DNA of 64,000 nucleotides from Lucifuga dentata (Eukaryota; Chordata; Actinopteri; Ophidiiformes; Bythitidae): positions 81,386 to 145,385 of the forward strand of contig VXCM01000114.1 of assembly GCA_014773175.1 (NCBI GenBank). The letters run 5' to 3'. Position numbers and translations under genes: made by a program. Under the pieces are notes generated by a model, which was given only the letters and a program-made list of their open reading frames with translations, searched no databases and was not told the DNA's origin. Below, piece after piece: positions 13,401-24,985 of the stretch. The first letter of the stretch is position 1. Each line of letters starts with the position of its first letter.

Positions 13401-13885
13401 AAAACCACCGGTATGGTCCTTTAAGTTGCAGTAACTGCAATAAAAGAACGCCATTTGTCAAATATTAGCAGCATCTTTTTTGATACAGTGCTGTTTGTAT
13501 CATGCAGGTTGTATCTATCCACCGAGATTGTCAGATTTTTATACTCACATTTTACTGACACTAACAGAGGATTTTCATCTACAGACATACAGATGACATA
13601 AAGCCTCTGCTCCAATTACTATTACTATATTTGATTGCATTTTTGATGAACATCACGTTTATATGCTTGAGTAGCCAAAGCTGATACGCAAAACTTTTTG
13701 TTGCAACTATTTCCTTCAGGCTTCATTGCCCTAAGCAATGAAGTGCCGTAAGATTCTGTCAACATTTGTCATCATCCAGGATTGTAAACTGCCCTTCTTT
13801 TACCTTATAAAGAAGTGATAGTAGCCATAAAATGTCATTGATTGGCTCCTTTTTATGACTGTAGTGGATTCTGAAGATGGTGTAG
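10436..13885 (+). CDS. Candidate upstream/overlapping ORF in the znf513 leader
   Basis: The exon ending at 10550 (donor GTAAGT) contains an ATG at 10436 with 38 open codons up to the donor. An in-frame ATG also lies at 10394. Joined to the acceptor at 11773 (CACATGTAG), the same frame stays open for all of the next exon (11774-11910, 46 codons). It then reads six codons into the exon at 13865 and stops at 13883-13885. The product is about 90 aa: a basic start (MKKWRISRSRSFDRIHF), then a charged, probably helical stretch with RKEYFRILEILKKAF and FKKTLQQRERL. No family is recognised. It overlaps the znf513 start (11871) in a different frame, so 11871-11910 would be dual-coding. It could be a regulatory uORF, a separate small protein, or chance. 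The splice is inferred. Confidence 0.35.
10551..11773 (+). other. First intron of znf513 (5'UTR intron)
   Basis: AT-rich intron between the donor GTAAGT at 10551 and the acceptor at 11773. No other feature was recognised in it. Confidence 0.5.
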
Positions 13886-14633
13886 CCATTGAAGCTCCAG
13901 GAAACCTCACCTTAGACACAGACTTCCTTCTAGGACAAGACCTTGAGTTTGATGATCCTGATCATGACAGCAGGATTCTAAGCCTGGAAAAGTTCTCAGG
14001 TTTGTAATCCAATGTTTCATAATGTTTTCAAGGCAGGATCTGCTAAAATTATGTCTCTGTCTATCTGTTATTTCATTTGGAACTACCCCATGTCTATTTA
14101 GTTTTTATTCCAAGTTTTTCTCCTTTTATTCATGCCTTACTATGTCGACATGTATGTTTGCCTTAGTATATGTTATTGACATGTCTACATAATAACTGTG
14201 TAATAAAGGCCTGGGAATGGGAGGATCAGATAGCCCAGCCATTATATTAATAGTCAGTTTACAATTTAGACCATTATTTCAACTGTAGTTTGCTTGTTAC
14301 AAGGATGGTCTCATCATTTGCTTCCATTTCCATTAAAATAGATTTGAAGTAATTTAGGATGAAAAACACAAAAGTGTTTTTGTTTGGAACGTGGCCGTAA
14401 TATGAAGAGGGCTCGTAGCTTTTCAGTCTGTTTCTCAGTTATCGAGTGGAGTCTCTGTGTGACAGAAAGAGAAATGTAACTTCCACAGCAACTGATATTT
14501 CACAGCATGCCTCTTTGTCAGAGAGTGGTCTGAAAAATGGAAAAGTAGAGAAAGGAGCTGAGACGCAATTATTATATAAGGTCATAAAAATAGGGCCATT
14601 ACCATCAAGGACAGCATTACAAAAGGGCATTTA

Positions 14634-14681
<48 letters not shown>

Positions 14682-17479
14682 TGCTGCCTCTGCTCCCACT
14701 ACCATTATCATTTCCCCTCTCATCATCATCATCATCATCTACCCTCATCATCATCATTATCATCATCATCAGCTGCAGCAGCTTTACCATTATAGTCATC
14801 ATCATTATCATTAGGGCTGGTAATCATCCACGAGGGGTTTCCACGGGGCAGGATAAAAGGCCCGTCTCCACTCCTGCCTTCCTCACATTCTCCCTTGGCG
14901 TTTGTGAGGGAAGGTGGCATTCTGCTGCCTGCTTCACTTCAGACGGCGCGGAGGCCATTTCAGACAAAGAGAGGCAGCGGCTGCAGCCACAGAGCGCTGT
15001 GTTGAAGCTTTTCTTTCCTTTTCCTGGGTAGGTTTTCCTTTACCTTTCAGGATTTTTGTCTTAAAACAGCTCACATGTGCGACCTCGCCGGCAGCGCTGT
15101 GAGTATCTTGCAAATTCAGTTGTGTTTTTCTGAGACGAGCGAGCGGAAGCATCTTGGGTAACAGGTATTACTATATGTTTTCTTTACTTGTCAGTTTGGG
15201 GTTGTTCAGCAAGTTTTGCCGGAGGATATGTTTGAACTGGAGCTGAGCTGTTCGCAGGACTAAATTCCATCCATGTCTAATTGTAACAGATTCCGACTTG
15301 TGTTCATTTGTGCTGAACATCTGTTTTCACTTTGTTTTGCCAGTTTGACAGAATAATACAGAATAATTCATTCCAGATAGCGACAGAGATAGAAGAGTTG
15401 CGCATTTAATCCTCGGCGCGACATGTTGATGTGGTTTTAAAGCACGTACAGGATTGTTCTATGTGTTTCTCGTAAGGTTGCACAGCACTGAGGGGATTTT
15501 ATGAAGGTCTTAATGTTGGAAACACAAATGTGTCTTGTTTGTCTTCCCTGCACAGAAGTAGCAGCTGAGATTGGTTTCTCTGTGTATCCTCTGGGTGATG
15601 AGCAGAGCCCTACCTACAGCCAACTCAGCATGGAAAGTGAAGCAGACAACTCGCGCAGCACGACAGACAACGGAAGGGATGACGAGGGCAGAGCTGCCCA
15701 CTCTGAGCCCGCTTTTCCCCCCTATCTGTCCTGCAGGGGCTGCGGCCAGCTCCGTGACGACCCCTTGGGACCTGGCATTGACTTAGTAGGTCCCTACTGC
15801 CTTAGGTGCTGCAAAGCCTCCAGGGAAGCCAAAAGTACGGACTTCTGTTTACCGTTTGGAAGCATCAGTGGGATTCGCTCAGGCTCCCATTCGCAGCTTG
15901 ACAGTGACAGGGTGGGAAACGGGATGGGTGAGAACGCCCTGACAGGCGAGGACAAATCACCCAAACTGCACTCGTGCCACCTCTGCGGCTTCTCCTCTCG
16001 CTACGCCAACCACGTCAAGCGTCACATGAAGACGCACAATGGGGAAAAGCCCTTTAACTGCCCGCTGTGCACGTACGCTTCCGCCCAGTTGGTGAACCTG
16101 CAGAGACACCTGCGCATTCACACTGGGGAGAAACCTTACAAATGTGACCGCTGCACTTTTGCCTGCAGTTCCCTTGGCAACCTCAAGAGGCACCAGCGGA
16201 TGCATGTGCCCTCCACCGGTGTGGGACAGGACGCACCCAGACCCTCCAGTGGCCAAACCAGTTTAAAGAAGCATGCGACTGGGGAACGACCGCCTGAAGA
16301 CGAGCCTGGTGCTTCAGCCAAAAGTATGTTTACCTTCCTTTAAAAATGAATTATTCTAGTCAAAGTAAAGTCACAAAATTATGCAAAAAAAAAAAAAAAA
16401 AAAAATCATTTTTTTGTTTTAATGTCAACATTGTTAAAATGTGGGAATAGCAGGCAATAACTGATGAAGTTACCATTATTTCAAAGATGCAAATTACCAC
16501 CAGAGTGTCTTAATTCTCTTCTGTTTTTGATGAAGTTACAGAGGTTCCGAGGCCGACGCCCAACCTGAGTTTAGGAGCCCAGAACAATGACTACCTATCA
16601 GCTTTTGACAGCCTAAAGGGGCCACCACCACCACCACCACCACCTCTACCAGCCTCTAACCCAGCCCCTAACCCAGCCCCAGCCCATCAACCCCCAAGTC
16701 TACTGGAGCCAACAGGCAGCAGTAGCAGCAGGGCAACCAGAGGGGGAGTAGCAGACAATGCCCTCCCCCCCTCACTTTTCCCTTATACTTGCCGGTTGTG
16801 TGACATCGTCCTAGAGGACGAGGACGGCTCCTCAGCCCAGATATGTGCCAAGTGTACCCTTGAAATGCTGACTAAGGATTCTTCGTCCTCACCCAACAGC
16901 CCAGGTGAGCGCAGCGACAAGGTGTACACCTGCGCCGCCTGCCCCTTCCTCACACACTACCCAAACCATTTGGCGCGCCACATGAAAACGCACAGTGGTG
17001 AGAAACCGTACAAGTGTCCCCAGTGTGACTACGCCTCAGCTCACTTTGACAACCTCAAGCGCCATCACAGAGTGCACACGGGTGAGAAACCTTACAAGTG
17101 CCATTTGTGTGATTACGCCTGCGGGAACCTGGCGAACCTGAAGCGCCACCAGCGGGTGCACTCGGGTGCCAAACCCTTCCAGTGTGCCGTGTGCAGCTAC
17201 AGCTGCAACCAGAGCATGAACCTCAAGAGGCACATGCTGCGACATACGGGGGAGAAGCCGTACAAATGTCAGGAGTGTGGCTACACCACCGGCCACTGGG
17301 ACAATTACAAGCGGCACCAGAAGAAACACGGCCTGGCTACAGATGGGTGGGTCAAAGTTCCCATGTCAGGCAACGAAGAAGAGGAGGAAGAAGAAAAAGG
17401 GATGTCAGTTAGAGTCGGTGCTGGAATTCAGACTCACAGAAAAGAAGTGGGAGTTGATATGCAGTATATGTCTCGGTAG
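11871..17479 (+). CDS. znf513: Zinc finger protein 513, C2H2 transcription factor
   Basis: Four coding exons: 11871-11910, 13865-13999, 15556-16323 and 16542-17479, totalling 1881 nt (626 aa plus stop), all internal junctions phase 1. The start MPRKKQQNPQPVK closely matches the vertebrate ZNF513 N-terminus, and exon 2 holds the acidic DTDFLLGQDLEFDD motif. Eight classical C2H2 fingers lie as a group of three (about residues 197-275) and a group of five (443-577), with TGEKP-type linkers. Two CxxC...CxxC clusters (about 118-143 and 397-419) precede the groups. A Pro/Ala/Ser linker at about 342-380 includes a CCA-repeat-coded proline run. The protein is a nuclear DNA-binding regulator; human ZNF513 acts at retinal gene promoters and is linked to retinitis pigmentosa. 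The acceptor at 11773 shows that the start exon extends upstream as 5'UTR. It is convergent with snx17, as in mammals. Confidence 0.95.
12968..13424 (+). repeat. Copy 2 of the TIR element, in znf513 intron
   Basis: Begins TTAAAGGATCATACTGGTG and ends with its inverse (CACCGGTATGGTCCTTTAA). About 457 bp, in the intron between the first two znf513 coding exons, in the same orientation as copies 3 and 6. Ends in TTAA on both sides, which would fit a TTAA target duplication. Confidence 0.8.
14635..14813. repeat. (TCA)n/(CAT)n trinucleotide repeat tract
   Basis: A pure TCA run at 14635-14681, then interrupted CAT/CAG units to about 14813. On the plus strand this gives artificial poly-Ser and poly-His frames. 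It lies in znf513 intron, just upstream of a candidate alternative first exon. Confidence 0.93.
14900..15098 (+). other. Candidate alternative first exon/promoter of znf513
   Basis: A locally GC- and CpG-richer stretch (ACGGCGCGGAGGCC near 14942, GACCTCGCCGGCAGCGCT near 15081) ends at a strong donor, GTGAGT, at 15099. The next acceptor is at 15555. An ATG at 15075 would read into a stop at once after splicing, so translation would have to begin inside the next exon, for example at the in-frame ATG at 15630 (MESEADN). That would give a znf513 form lacking the first 83 residues. A shorter ZNF513 form with an internal start is known in human; the link to this exon is inference. Confidence 0.35.
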
Positions 17480-17944
17480 AAAGTCAGACGCTACACGTGC
17501 TACAAACTTGAGATTGTATAAAATAGTACTCAGCAAAACTAAGCTACCAGCAACTTGTTTTTGGTTTTCACAGAGCCTTTATATCGTTTTAGTGTTTGTT
17601 GGTCGTTTTAGTGTAACGTCATTTGTCTTCAGAGGCTGCTACTCGTCTGTTCGTAGAATCCTGCACAACTATGTAAAATAATGTTTTAGAATATTTTGAT
17701 GCCTTTTGAGCGAGTAAGGTGGACAGATCTATTCAGAGCTTCTCCTGTTATTGTGTTTATGTCAAGTGTCAAATGACAAAGAAACCTTCATCGTCTCATT
17801 CTGTATGTTACACCACACTAAGCTAATCACAACACTTCATGACCATACATGTGTTTCTCCAAAGTGGGACATAGAACCACGTTTTAGTTCTCTTACCAAA
17901 TATTCAATACATGGAACACACACATGTGATTGCCTGAGTTGTTA

Positions 17945-18185
17945 AAGCTGCACTGTTTAGTTTTATATACATTTCTTAATAGTTACTTTTAATTACAGTT
18001 TTAAATGTCAGTGTCAAAAGTTTTAGTGAACTCTTTTGCTGTGTATCAATAATAAAAGTAGATCACTGCTCTGCTACCATATTTGCAGGACATCACTGAT
18101 TTGCTTCCTGAGGTTATTTAGTGTGAAATAAGATACACATTTTGTTGAGTTCTCTGTTCTTCCTAAAACTACATCATGCAGCTCT
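17945..18185. repeat. Possible short inverted-repeat element
   Basis: The left end AAAGCTGCACTGTTTAGTTTT and the right end AAAACTACATCATGCAGCTCT are imperfect inverse copies, giving a roughly 240 bp foldback unit typical of small non-autonomous DNA elements. A target duplication is not clear. It contains the AATAAA motif that could end the znf513 transcript. Confidence 0.4.
18051..18056 (+). other. Possible poly(A) signal of znf513
   Basis: AATAAA lies 572 bases after the znf513 stop codon, the first plain hexamer I noticed on this strand. The stretch after it is not strongly GT-rich. Other AATAAA motifs follow near 18271 and 19113. Confidence 0.4.
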
Positions 18186-21011
18186 AAGTGAAGCTCTGGT
18201 GATGGAATGCCTTCAGATTGAATGCTACTAGCACAGAGCTTTTGATAATGCCGAAACGGCTTAATCATTTAATAAAATATACTGTTAAATTAAGTTGTGT
18301 TAGCCTAACTAATCTCATGTATCTCAATCTCTATCATTTATCTCAAACCCCTCAGGAATCATAAAGATCATATGAAAACTGAAAATGCTGAGAAAAAAAA
18401 TGTATGTGCCAAACATGCTTACGTAAGAATTTTAACAAGCTCTCCAGAATTCTGATGATTTGGGTTGTTTAAAGAAATTAAGCACAATCATAAAATGATG
18501 AGGTGAAAAAAAAATGTTAAATGATAAATATAGAGAGAAAAATAATTGGCTCACCTCTACTATTTGTAATTCAGCATTACATAAATTATACATGAATATG
18601 TGTTGTGGAAGATTTACCACAAACCTTTGTTATATTTCAATAATCTTTCGTGAACTATCAGAACCTAAATTTTAGCCCTTAATCTGTTAGGGAAGAGTCC
18701 TTTAGAGAAACTGTATGCTTAGTCACATTATTTTACTGTTTTTGATTGTGAAAATAGCCCATTGTGTATTTTTCCTTAAAATTGGCATTAGTAAGCATGT
18801 GAGTGTCAAATAGGTTTAATTTTTTTTTTTTTTTTAATGTGGCTGTAATACATTACTAGAACTGCATACGTTAATATATCAAACTTTTTCGGTTTTGAAT
18901 ATGTGATGTGTCAGTCACATTTAGTTACGACAAAAAATGGGGAATGTGATTGAATTTATTCTCTATGTAAATTACTATTATATGCAAGTGAGATTTTTCA
19001 GGTTGCCATGACACAATGGAGCATTGAAACCCATCTATTAGTACTAAGATCCCCGAGTGTCCATTTTGTCTTTATGCAGTGGTCTCATAAATGCCTTAAT
19101 TGAGGATTTTGAAATAAATGAGAAATTCATGTCATTGAATGTCACATCAGACTGGTTTCCATTTTTTCCTTCAACACACTGTGAAAAAAAATTCTAGATA
19201 CTTTTATGAAATGAGTGCAACCATCATATAATCTAATCTCAGTTTATTTAGCATCTCGACAAACAAACCATACATTTGTCACGGACTTTACCACTAAAAT
19301 CAAAAAGCGGAATGAATCAAGTCAATACAATCTTCCTGAAATTTGGCAAATTTTTCTTTTAAATTGACACTAATTAAAATGAACCCAAAGTGTAATTTGG
19401 CACCTACACATTTATTGGATTTTGCAAGTTTCATGTAACTGACATTAACAGTAATATGAAGAAATAAAAATGACTGTATATGTAACTGAAGACAACAGTG
19501 AAAGAAGACATTTGTACTGTATGTGGGAATATTTCGTTTACAGTTGTGGCTACCAGTGGGAGTCAAACTGTTTATCGGCTGGCATTGTTTTACATTTAGA
19601 GGCTTCCAAACGCTCAAGAGACACTGAAATAACTGAAATGACTGATGCTAATGGCAAAAGGAATGAGATGTGTTTTCATCAGCAATCACACTAGTGAATG
19701 TGATAATGTGATCGCTCAGCTTCTTCGACAAAGCAACTTTTCAACGAAATCCACTGAGATGATCAACATACCGAACTTACAAATCAGAATTAACAAATTG
19801 AAGCTCCACACAACGCCATCATTCGCCCCCCCAAAATAAGACAATCAAAGCAAATCGGGTGTGGAATTTGTAAACACTTTACATTTTAACTAAAAGTCCC
19901 CTAAACATTCTGTAAACAATGATAAATGTTAGTCCATTTAAACTTTTTTTTCTATACAGCTTAGATTACATTTGATCTATCTGATTACAATAAACTATTG
20001 ATGATAAAGATATTAGTAAATGTTCAGAATACTTAATTGCATGTACATAATATAAAAGTGACATTGTCATAATTTTTTAGGTATATTTTGTGCAAAATGC
20101 TTTAGTAAACTATAATTTGGCATTTATGAGAAACCTTAAAAAATTGGTTAAAAAAAATCATAGATGGATTTACAGAGACTCTTGGAAATCTCCGCAATGT
20201 TAAGTCGCGCTCAAACATCCATCTCCACCTGAAATACTGTGCAAAAGTATGAGTTCAGCAAGTGCAAGCAGCTCGGCCAAATCAACCGTCTATGAAGTTC
20301 TGCAAGATTCTAGTAACGCCGGCTGACGCCAGCTACGTTTCACTTTTAATTTTCAACAAAGGGCGTCACCTTCCCATTGATCTTATTGAATGGCAAGGTG
20401 ACCCGTGAGGTAAAAAACTAAAAGTTAAGGCATTAGACTAGTTTTGAAGGCATTATGAGTGTTATGAACTTACTGCTGGTAACGTCATGTAAACCCAAAT
20501 TATTTACCAACTTGGTACATGAGTTAACATAACACGCAGAGTGACTGTGGAGGTCCTCAGTCATCCACTGGATATCTAGCAGTAGTAATTCAAGACAACT
20601 GGTATTGCTGTTTAGTGTTGAAATAAACAACTTATCCGAGTAGCTTCTGTAGTTCTGAGTCAGTGGTGGGCTGTAAACTAGCTTATCCTCTGAGAATTGT
20701 TCACGTCTTGAGGAGACGCTGGAATCGTTAGAAGCACATGGAGGTGCAGACTGTACTGCAATTGAAGAGATCAGGGTAGAAATGTTAGGACAGAACATCA
20801 ATGTAGCTTTCAAACCCAGCAAACTTGTCCAGCCTAAAGATTCCACCTATACACATAAATCCCACCTATAAGCATAAATGGAGCAACATAGTCTACACAA
20901 ATGAACTGCAAGAACTGCAAGAGACCAAGCAACTGTTAGGCCAAACAGCACCAACTATTCAGGCCAGGACGTATGCACTTTCAATCATGTGCTTTAGCAA
21001 CTCTAACGAGT

Positions 21012-21064
21012 GTCACATGACTGCTCTGTGACTCTTAACAGCCGTCACATGACTCCCATGTGAC
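21012..21064. promoter_or_regulatory. Cluster of three GTCACATG E-box motifs
   Basis: GTCACATGAC at 21012-21021 and at 21044-21053, plus CATGTGAC (the inverse) at 21057-21064. The core TCACATGA resembles the M-box bound by MITF/TFE factors. It is 0.8 kb past the snx17 stop codon. Binding is not shown by sequence alone. Confidence 0.35.
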
Positions 21065-21776
21065 TTTAGAAGTCACCTGGTCCGAGCTGTGAATGACTCT
21101 GAGAGGATAAATGCCGGTTTGGGGAAATATTTTCAAGACTCAACAGCAAGTCCAGTTGCCTCGAAAGACACCTACTAGATATAACACACACGGGACGCCT
21201 AATGTGTGTATGAAAACCGAAAGAATTAACTGCGAAGGTGATATTTTGGTTTACAGCCAAGCCAAACACATACAGTCCATACGAGCAAGCAGCTGCTGTG
21301 AATAATCTGCAGTTCTAATCGATCAGCGGAGATCAACACATTCAGTGAATATCCACATCCAGCTGTGTTGCGTTATCACTAGTGCCAGGTCGTACGTTGT
21401 TAAGAAACATGAAGCCACCAAGGGACCAGCCATGTTGTTTCTAATATATTAATTTAACTTTGTACCTCAAGAATTCCACGGCATTGTAGAACTTCACACT
21501 CACTGTTAAAAGAACAGTGATCCGTGTGAATGAAGTTGTAGAAAGATTTCTGCATCCTGATTTCATCCTGATATGAACACCTGTAGCTTTACATGCTGAT
21601 ATGAGCCACAGGTTCGGTAACGCAAGGAAAAGTTCAAATTGAATAATGATGATTGTAAGTAAAATACCAATCAAGAGTAGTTAAGAAAGGACACCGTCAA
21701 AGCTTAAAATGAGAGCTTAAGGCAGCGATTTCTCCAGGAGAAGCTACAATCTTGCAGAATCGGTCAACTTTGTTCC

Positions 21777-21804
21777 GCTCGGCTCGGCTCGGCTCAGCTC
21801 AGCT
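21777..21804. repeat. GGCTC pentamer tandem run
   Basis: About five GGCTC/AGCTC units, within the expected 3'UTR of snx17. Confidence 0.85.
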
Positions 21805-21868
21805 TGTAATCTTTGTCGTCCAAATTGTTGACAGTGGAATGGAGCGGGAGGGGAGGGAGACGAGGAGG

Positions 21869-22890
21869 TTACAGGTCATCATCCCCGATTCCCTCGAAAG
21901 CGTAGTTGCCATGGAAATCATTGCCACTGATATCGTTTGCCAAGTTGGAGGCGCTGATCCCTCGGAGGGACACTGAGCTCAGCTTGGTCTGAATGGAAGA
22001 ATCAATAGAGCACTTAATGCTAGAGATTAGATTGATCAGTTCTTCGTTGAGAGAGGTTATGAGAAATACATTAGCCAATCACGTTATTCAGCTCAATTCT
22101 TTTGTCTTTTTTGTATAACACATTTCTTTGGAGCACAGCCTTTACAACACAAAACTATACAATCAAACATATACTCACTGAGAGTTTGACGATTTGTTCA
22201 CGGTTTGGGTCAGGGGAGTCCTGCAGCCAAAAAGAATATATAATCAAATTATCCTGCTGCAATAAATCCCAATCAAATGCAAACATATGACATAATATGT
22301 CATATGTCATAATATGTCACATTTCTCACCAGTAGAGGAGGAGATTTCACAGCTTGCTGACTATCTGGCCTGTGGATGGAGCCATTGTGTCGTTTCCTCA
22401 ACATCTGGTAGGAGGTAGCAGTGAAGAGTAACATGAATATTATTCTCAAGAAGGAAATCCTGTAAATTAGCTTCAGTATGACCTTAAATGAGGTATTTTA
22501 GTTGTCTTAACACAAACCTTTTTTATGCTGCCTCCTGACTTCTTCACCATTAATTCATCCACCATAGACTGAAGGCAGATACTCATCATGATAGCCTGAA
22601 GTCACAAATCACTCAATCTTTCATAAACGTTTATTATTATCCATTGGAAGCTCTGACTGAGGTCATTTGACAGAAGAGCAAAATGTGCTGACCATTACCA
22701 ACAGAATCACTGAGTCGTTACCTGTGGGCTGGTGATGGTGACCCACTGCAGGCGGTCTTTGCTCATGAGATACTCAAAAGCCAGCTCCAGCTTGACCTCA
22801 CATTTGGATGAGCTGCAGGGATTGGTTGTACCATTGGTTATCGGGACTTGCTGTAATGTGAGAGGGAAAAGTAGAGGGTTATTATGGTTT

Positions 22891-22922
<32 letters not shown>

Positions 22923-24935
22923 TCATCACCACCACCACCACCAAAAGGTAAAATACCACCACTGTGAGCAACACTATCATCAATGGCTTTTTCAAACCTT
23001 CGTCATCAGCACCTTGAAAGCTGCAGCATTTCCTGTCCTGCGTTTTTACTTCTTATGCTCTCATTCCTCTCGTGCTGCACAACTTAAGAGACATACACAC
23101 GACTGTATAGTGCTATACACACTAGCCAAAAGCTTTCCAAAATCTTTCACGTTTTTGATAGAAATTGTCACCAAGTTGGCATTAAATTGATTGAAATATA
23201 TAACCAAGGCAATAACAATGTGGCAAATGTCTGTTCCTGCTGGAAATGACTTGTTTCTAATTAATTATTCACATAAAACTGCAAAGCCACATTTTCAGCA
23301 GCCATTACTCTAGTGTTCTAATGATAATCGCTTTCAACTCATCATTAATTATTCATTTTTTAATTGTAATTGGTTATTTAACATCTGTAATGGTGTTCGC
23401 ACACCTGAAACCCCATTATCCTGTTCAATTAAGCAGGTAAATTATCTTTACTTGGGTTGCAAGGTATTAGCATCCCTAAATTTCAATTCTAGGTTCAAAA
23501 ATGGCTAACTGGTTACACTTGTTGCACATTTCTGCCTTTTCTGCCTTCAAGTAATTTTTACAGCAGAAACCAATGCATGACTAAACACGCATGAGAAATG
23601 TTTAAACTATTAATTCATTCAAGTAAATGCATCACACTTTCCTGGTTTAACTTTCTAAAAATTAATTCTGATACAAATGCTAAAACCATTTTTTTCTCTT
23701 CATGACTAAATGCCCGGTCACTGTGTTCCTGCTTGCAGATATGACAGTCTGATAAGATGCTTTTGCAACCTACAAATACAGGATCTCACAGAGATGCCCG
23801 CACAATGATTTACATAAGAGCAAAGAAAGAGATAACAGATTTGCAAAATGAAAAAAAAAATTAGAAATAAAAGCCTTCAGAAATGTATTAAGGAGAGAAG
23901 ATGCAAAAGCCTCATTCCTCATTAGTGCGGCGTGTGATCTGAGGACTGCTGAGACTCTCTGGGGAGGGCCCTGGAGTCTGTGACTGGGGCCACTTCCTCA
24001 AAGCCCCCACTCCAAGCCGCAAACACACACACAGTAACTGTTTACACTTTTTTCCCTCACAGAAACATACAGTCTGTTCCGCTTGCCTTGTTGAACCCCA
24101 GGAAGCAATTTGAGATGCAGCTATGAATGGAATTGCAGTCCTGCGCCGAATGAGACACTTTGAATCGTCTGCCGGAGAGGAAAAGGCTCATTAAAATGAC
24201 TCTGACCTCTGAGAACGAGCTCGGGAATTAATCACCCCACTGGACAATGTGGGGACTCGCTTTGTAGCCAGATGAGCCAAGACACATTTTAATTTTAGAT
24301 GTGTCCAGATCAGAACACAAATGAACTTTAGAGAATCATCAGAATTCAGGAATGCAGATAAGTGAATTGCTGGAACAATAGGGCAATGCAAAAGTGAGCT
24401 GTTTTCCACATCTCCATTTAAACCAAGCCTCGCATCTTTAAATGTTCACTTTTCAAAAGGGAGCTGAATTATCTGTGTGCAACGTTTTTATTCACAGAAA
24501 TAAAAGTAGCTTTTCCTGCCACCCGTAAGAGCTGCCTCCATGATAAATGGCTGGCTGTATGCAGGAAAAGATGCATATTCAACAGATCGAGCTTTACTGT
24601 GACAAATGTGTGCAGCATGAGGACTTGAATCCACTGTGAATTTTTCCAGGGAAAATCCGAAACGGGTGACAATAATATTGCTTTTCTCTTCTTTGAAAAA
24701 GTGTTTTTGCATAGTATTTCGTTTTTTTTTTAAACATGGACTGCAGTTTCATAAGCAGAGCTATGTGACAGTTGGATTCCACCATTTCGCAACTGGAGTA
24801 ACAACTAAAAATAGCTCCTATACTCATTTTTCTTTCCTCTCCCTGCAGGTCTGTAATGTTTAATTTCATAACATATTAATGTTTCATATTATTGAAAGCA
24901 GCATAGTGGCCTAATTCAGTGTGTTTTACTGAATG

Positions 24936-24985
<50 letters not shown>

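Larger units (their letters stand above)
17480..21868. other. Convergent intergenic region between znf513 and snx17
   Basis: Holds the 3'UTRs of both genes, otherwise AT-rich with no convincing gene. Seen in it: a possible znf513 poly(A) signal (18051), a probable small inverted-repeat element (17945-18185), a poly-T run near 18819-18836, three CACATG-type E-box motifs (21012-21064) and a GGCTC tandem run (21777-21804). Small open frames here show no coding character. Confidence 0.6.

Noticed and set aside
14446..14814. Plus-strand frame with poly-Ser and His-rich tail
   Set aside because: Produced by the TCA/CAT trinucleotide repeat inside a znf513 intron.
15957..17329. Minus-strand frames opposite the znf513 finger exons
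   Set aside because: Antisense shadows of the GC-rich finger repeats; the plus strand codes for intact C2H2 fingers.
22732..23190. Plus-strand frame with poly-His
   Set aside because: Antisense of snx17 exon 11 joined to a CAC/CAT microsatellite.
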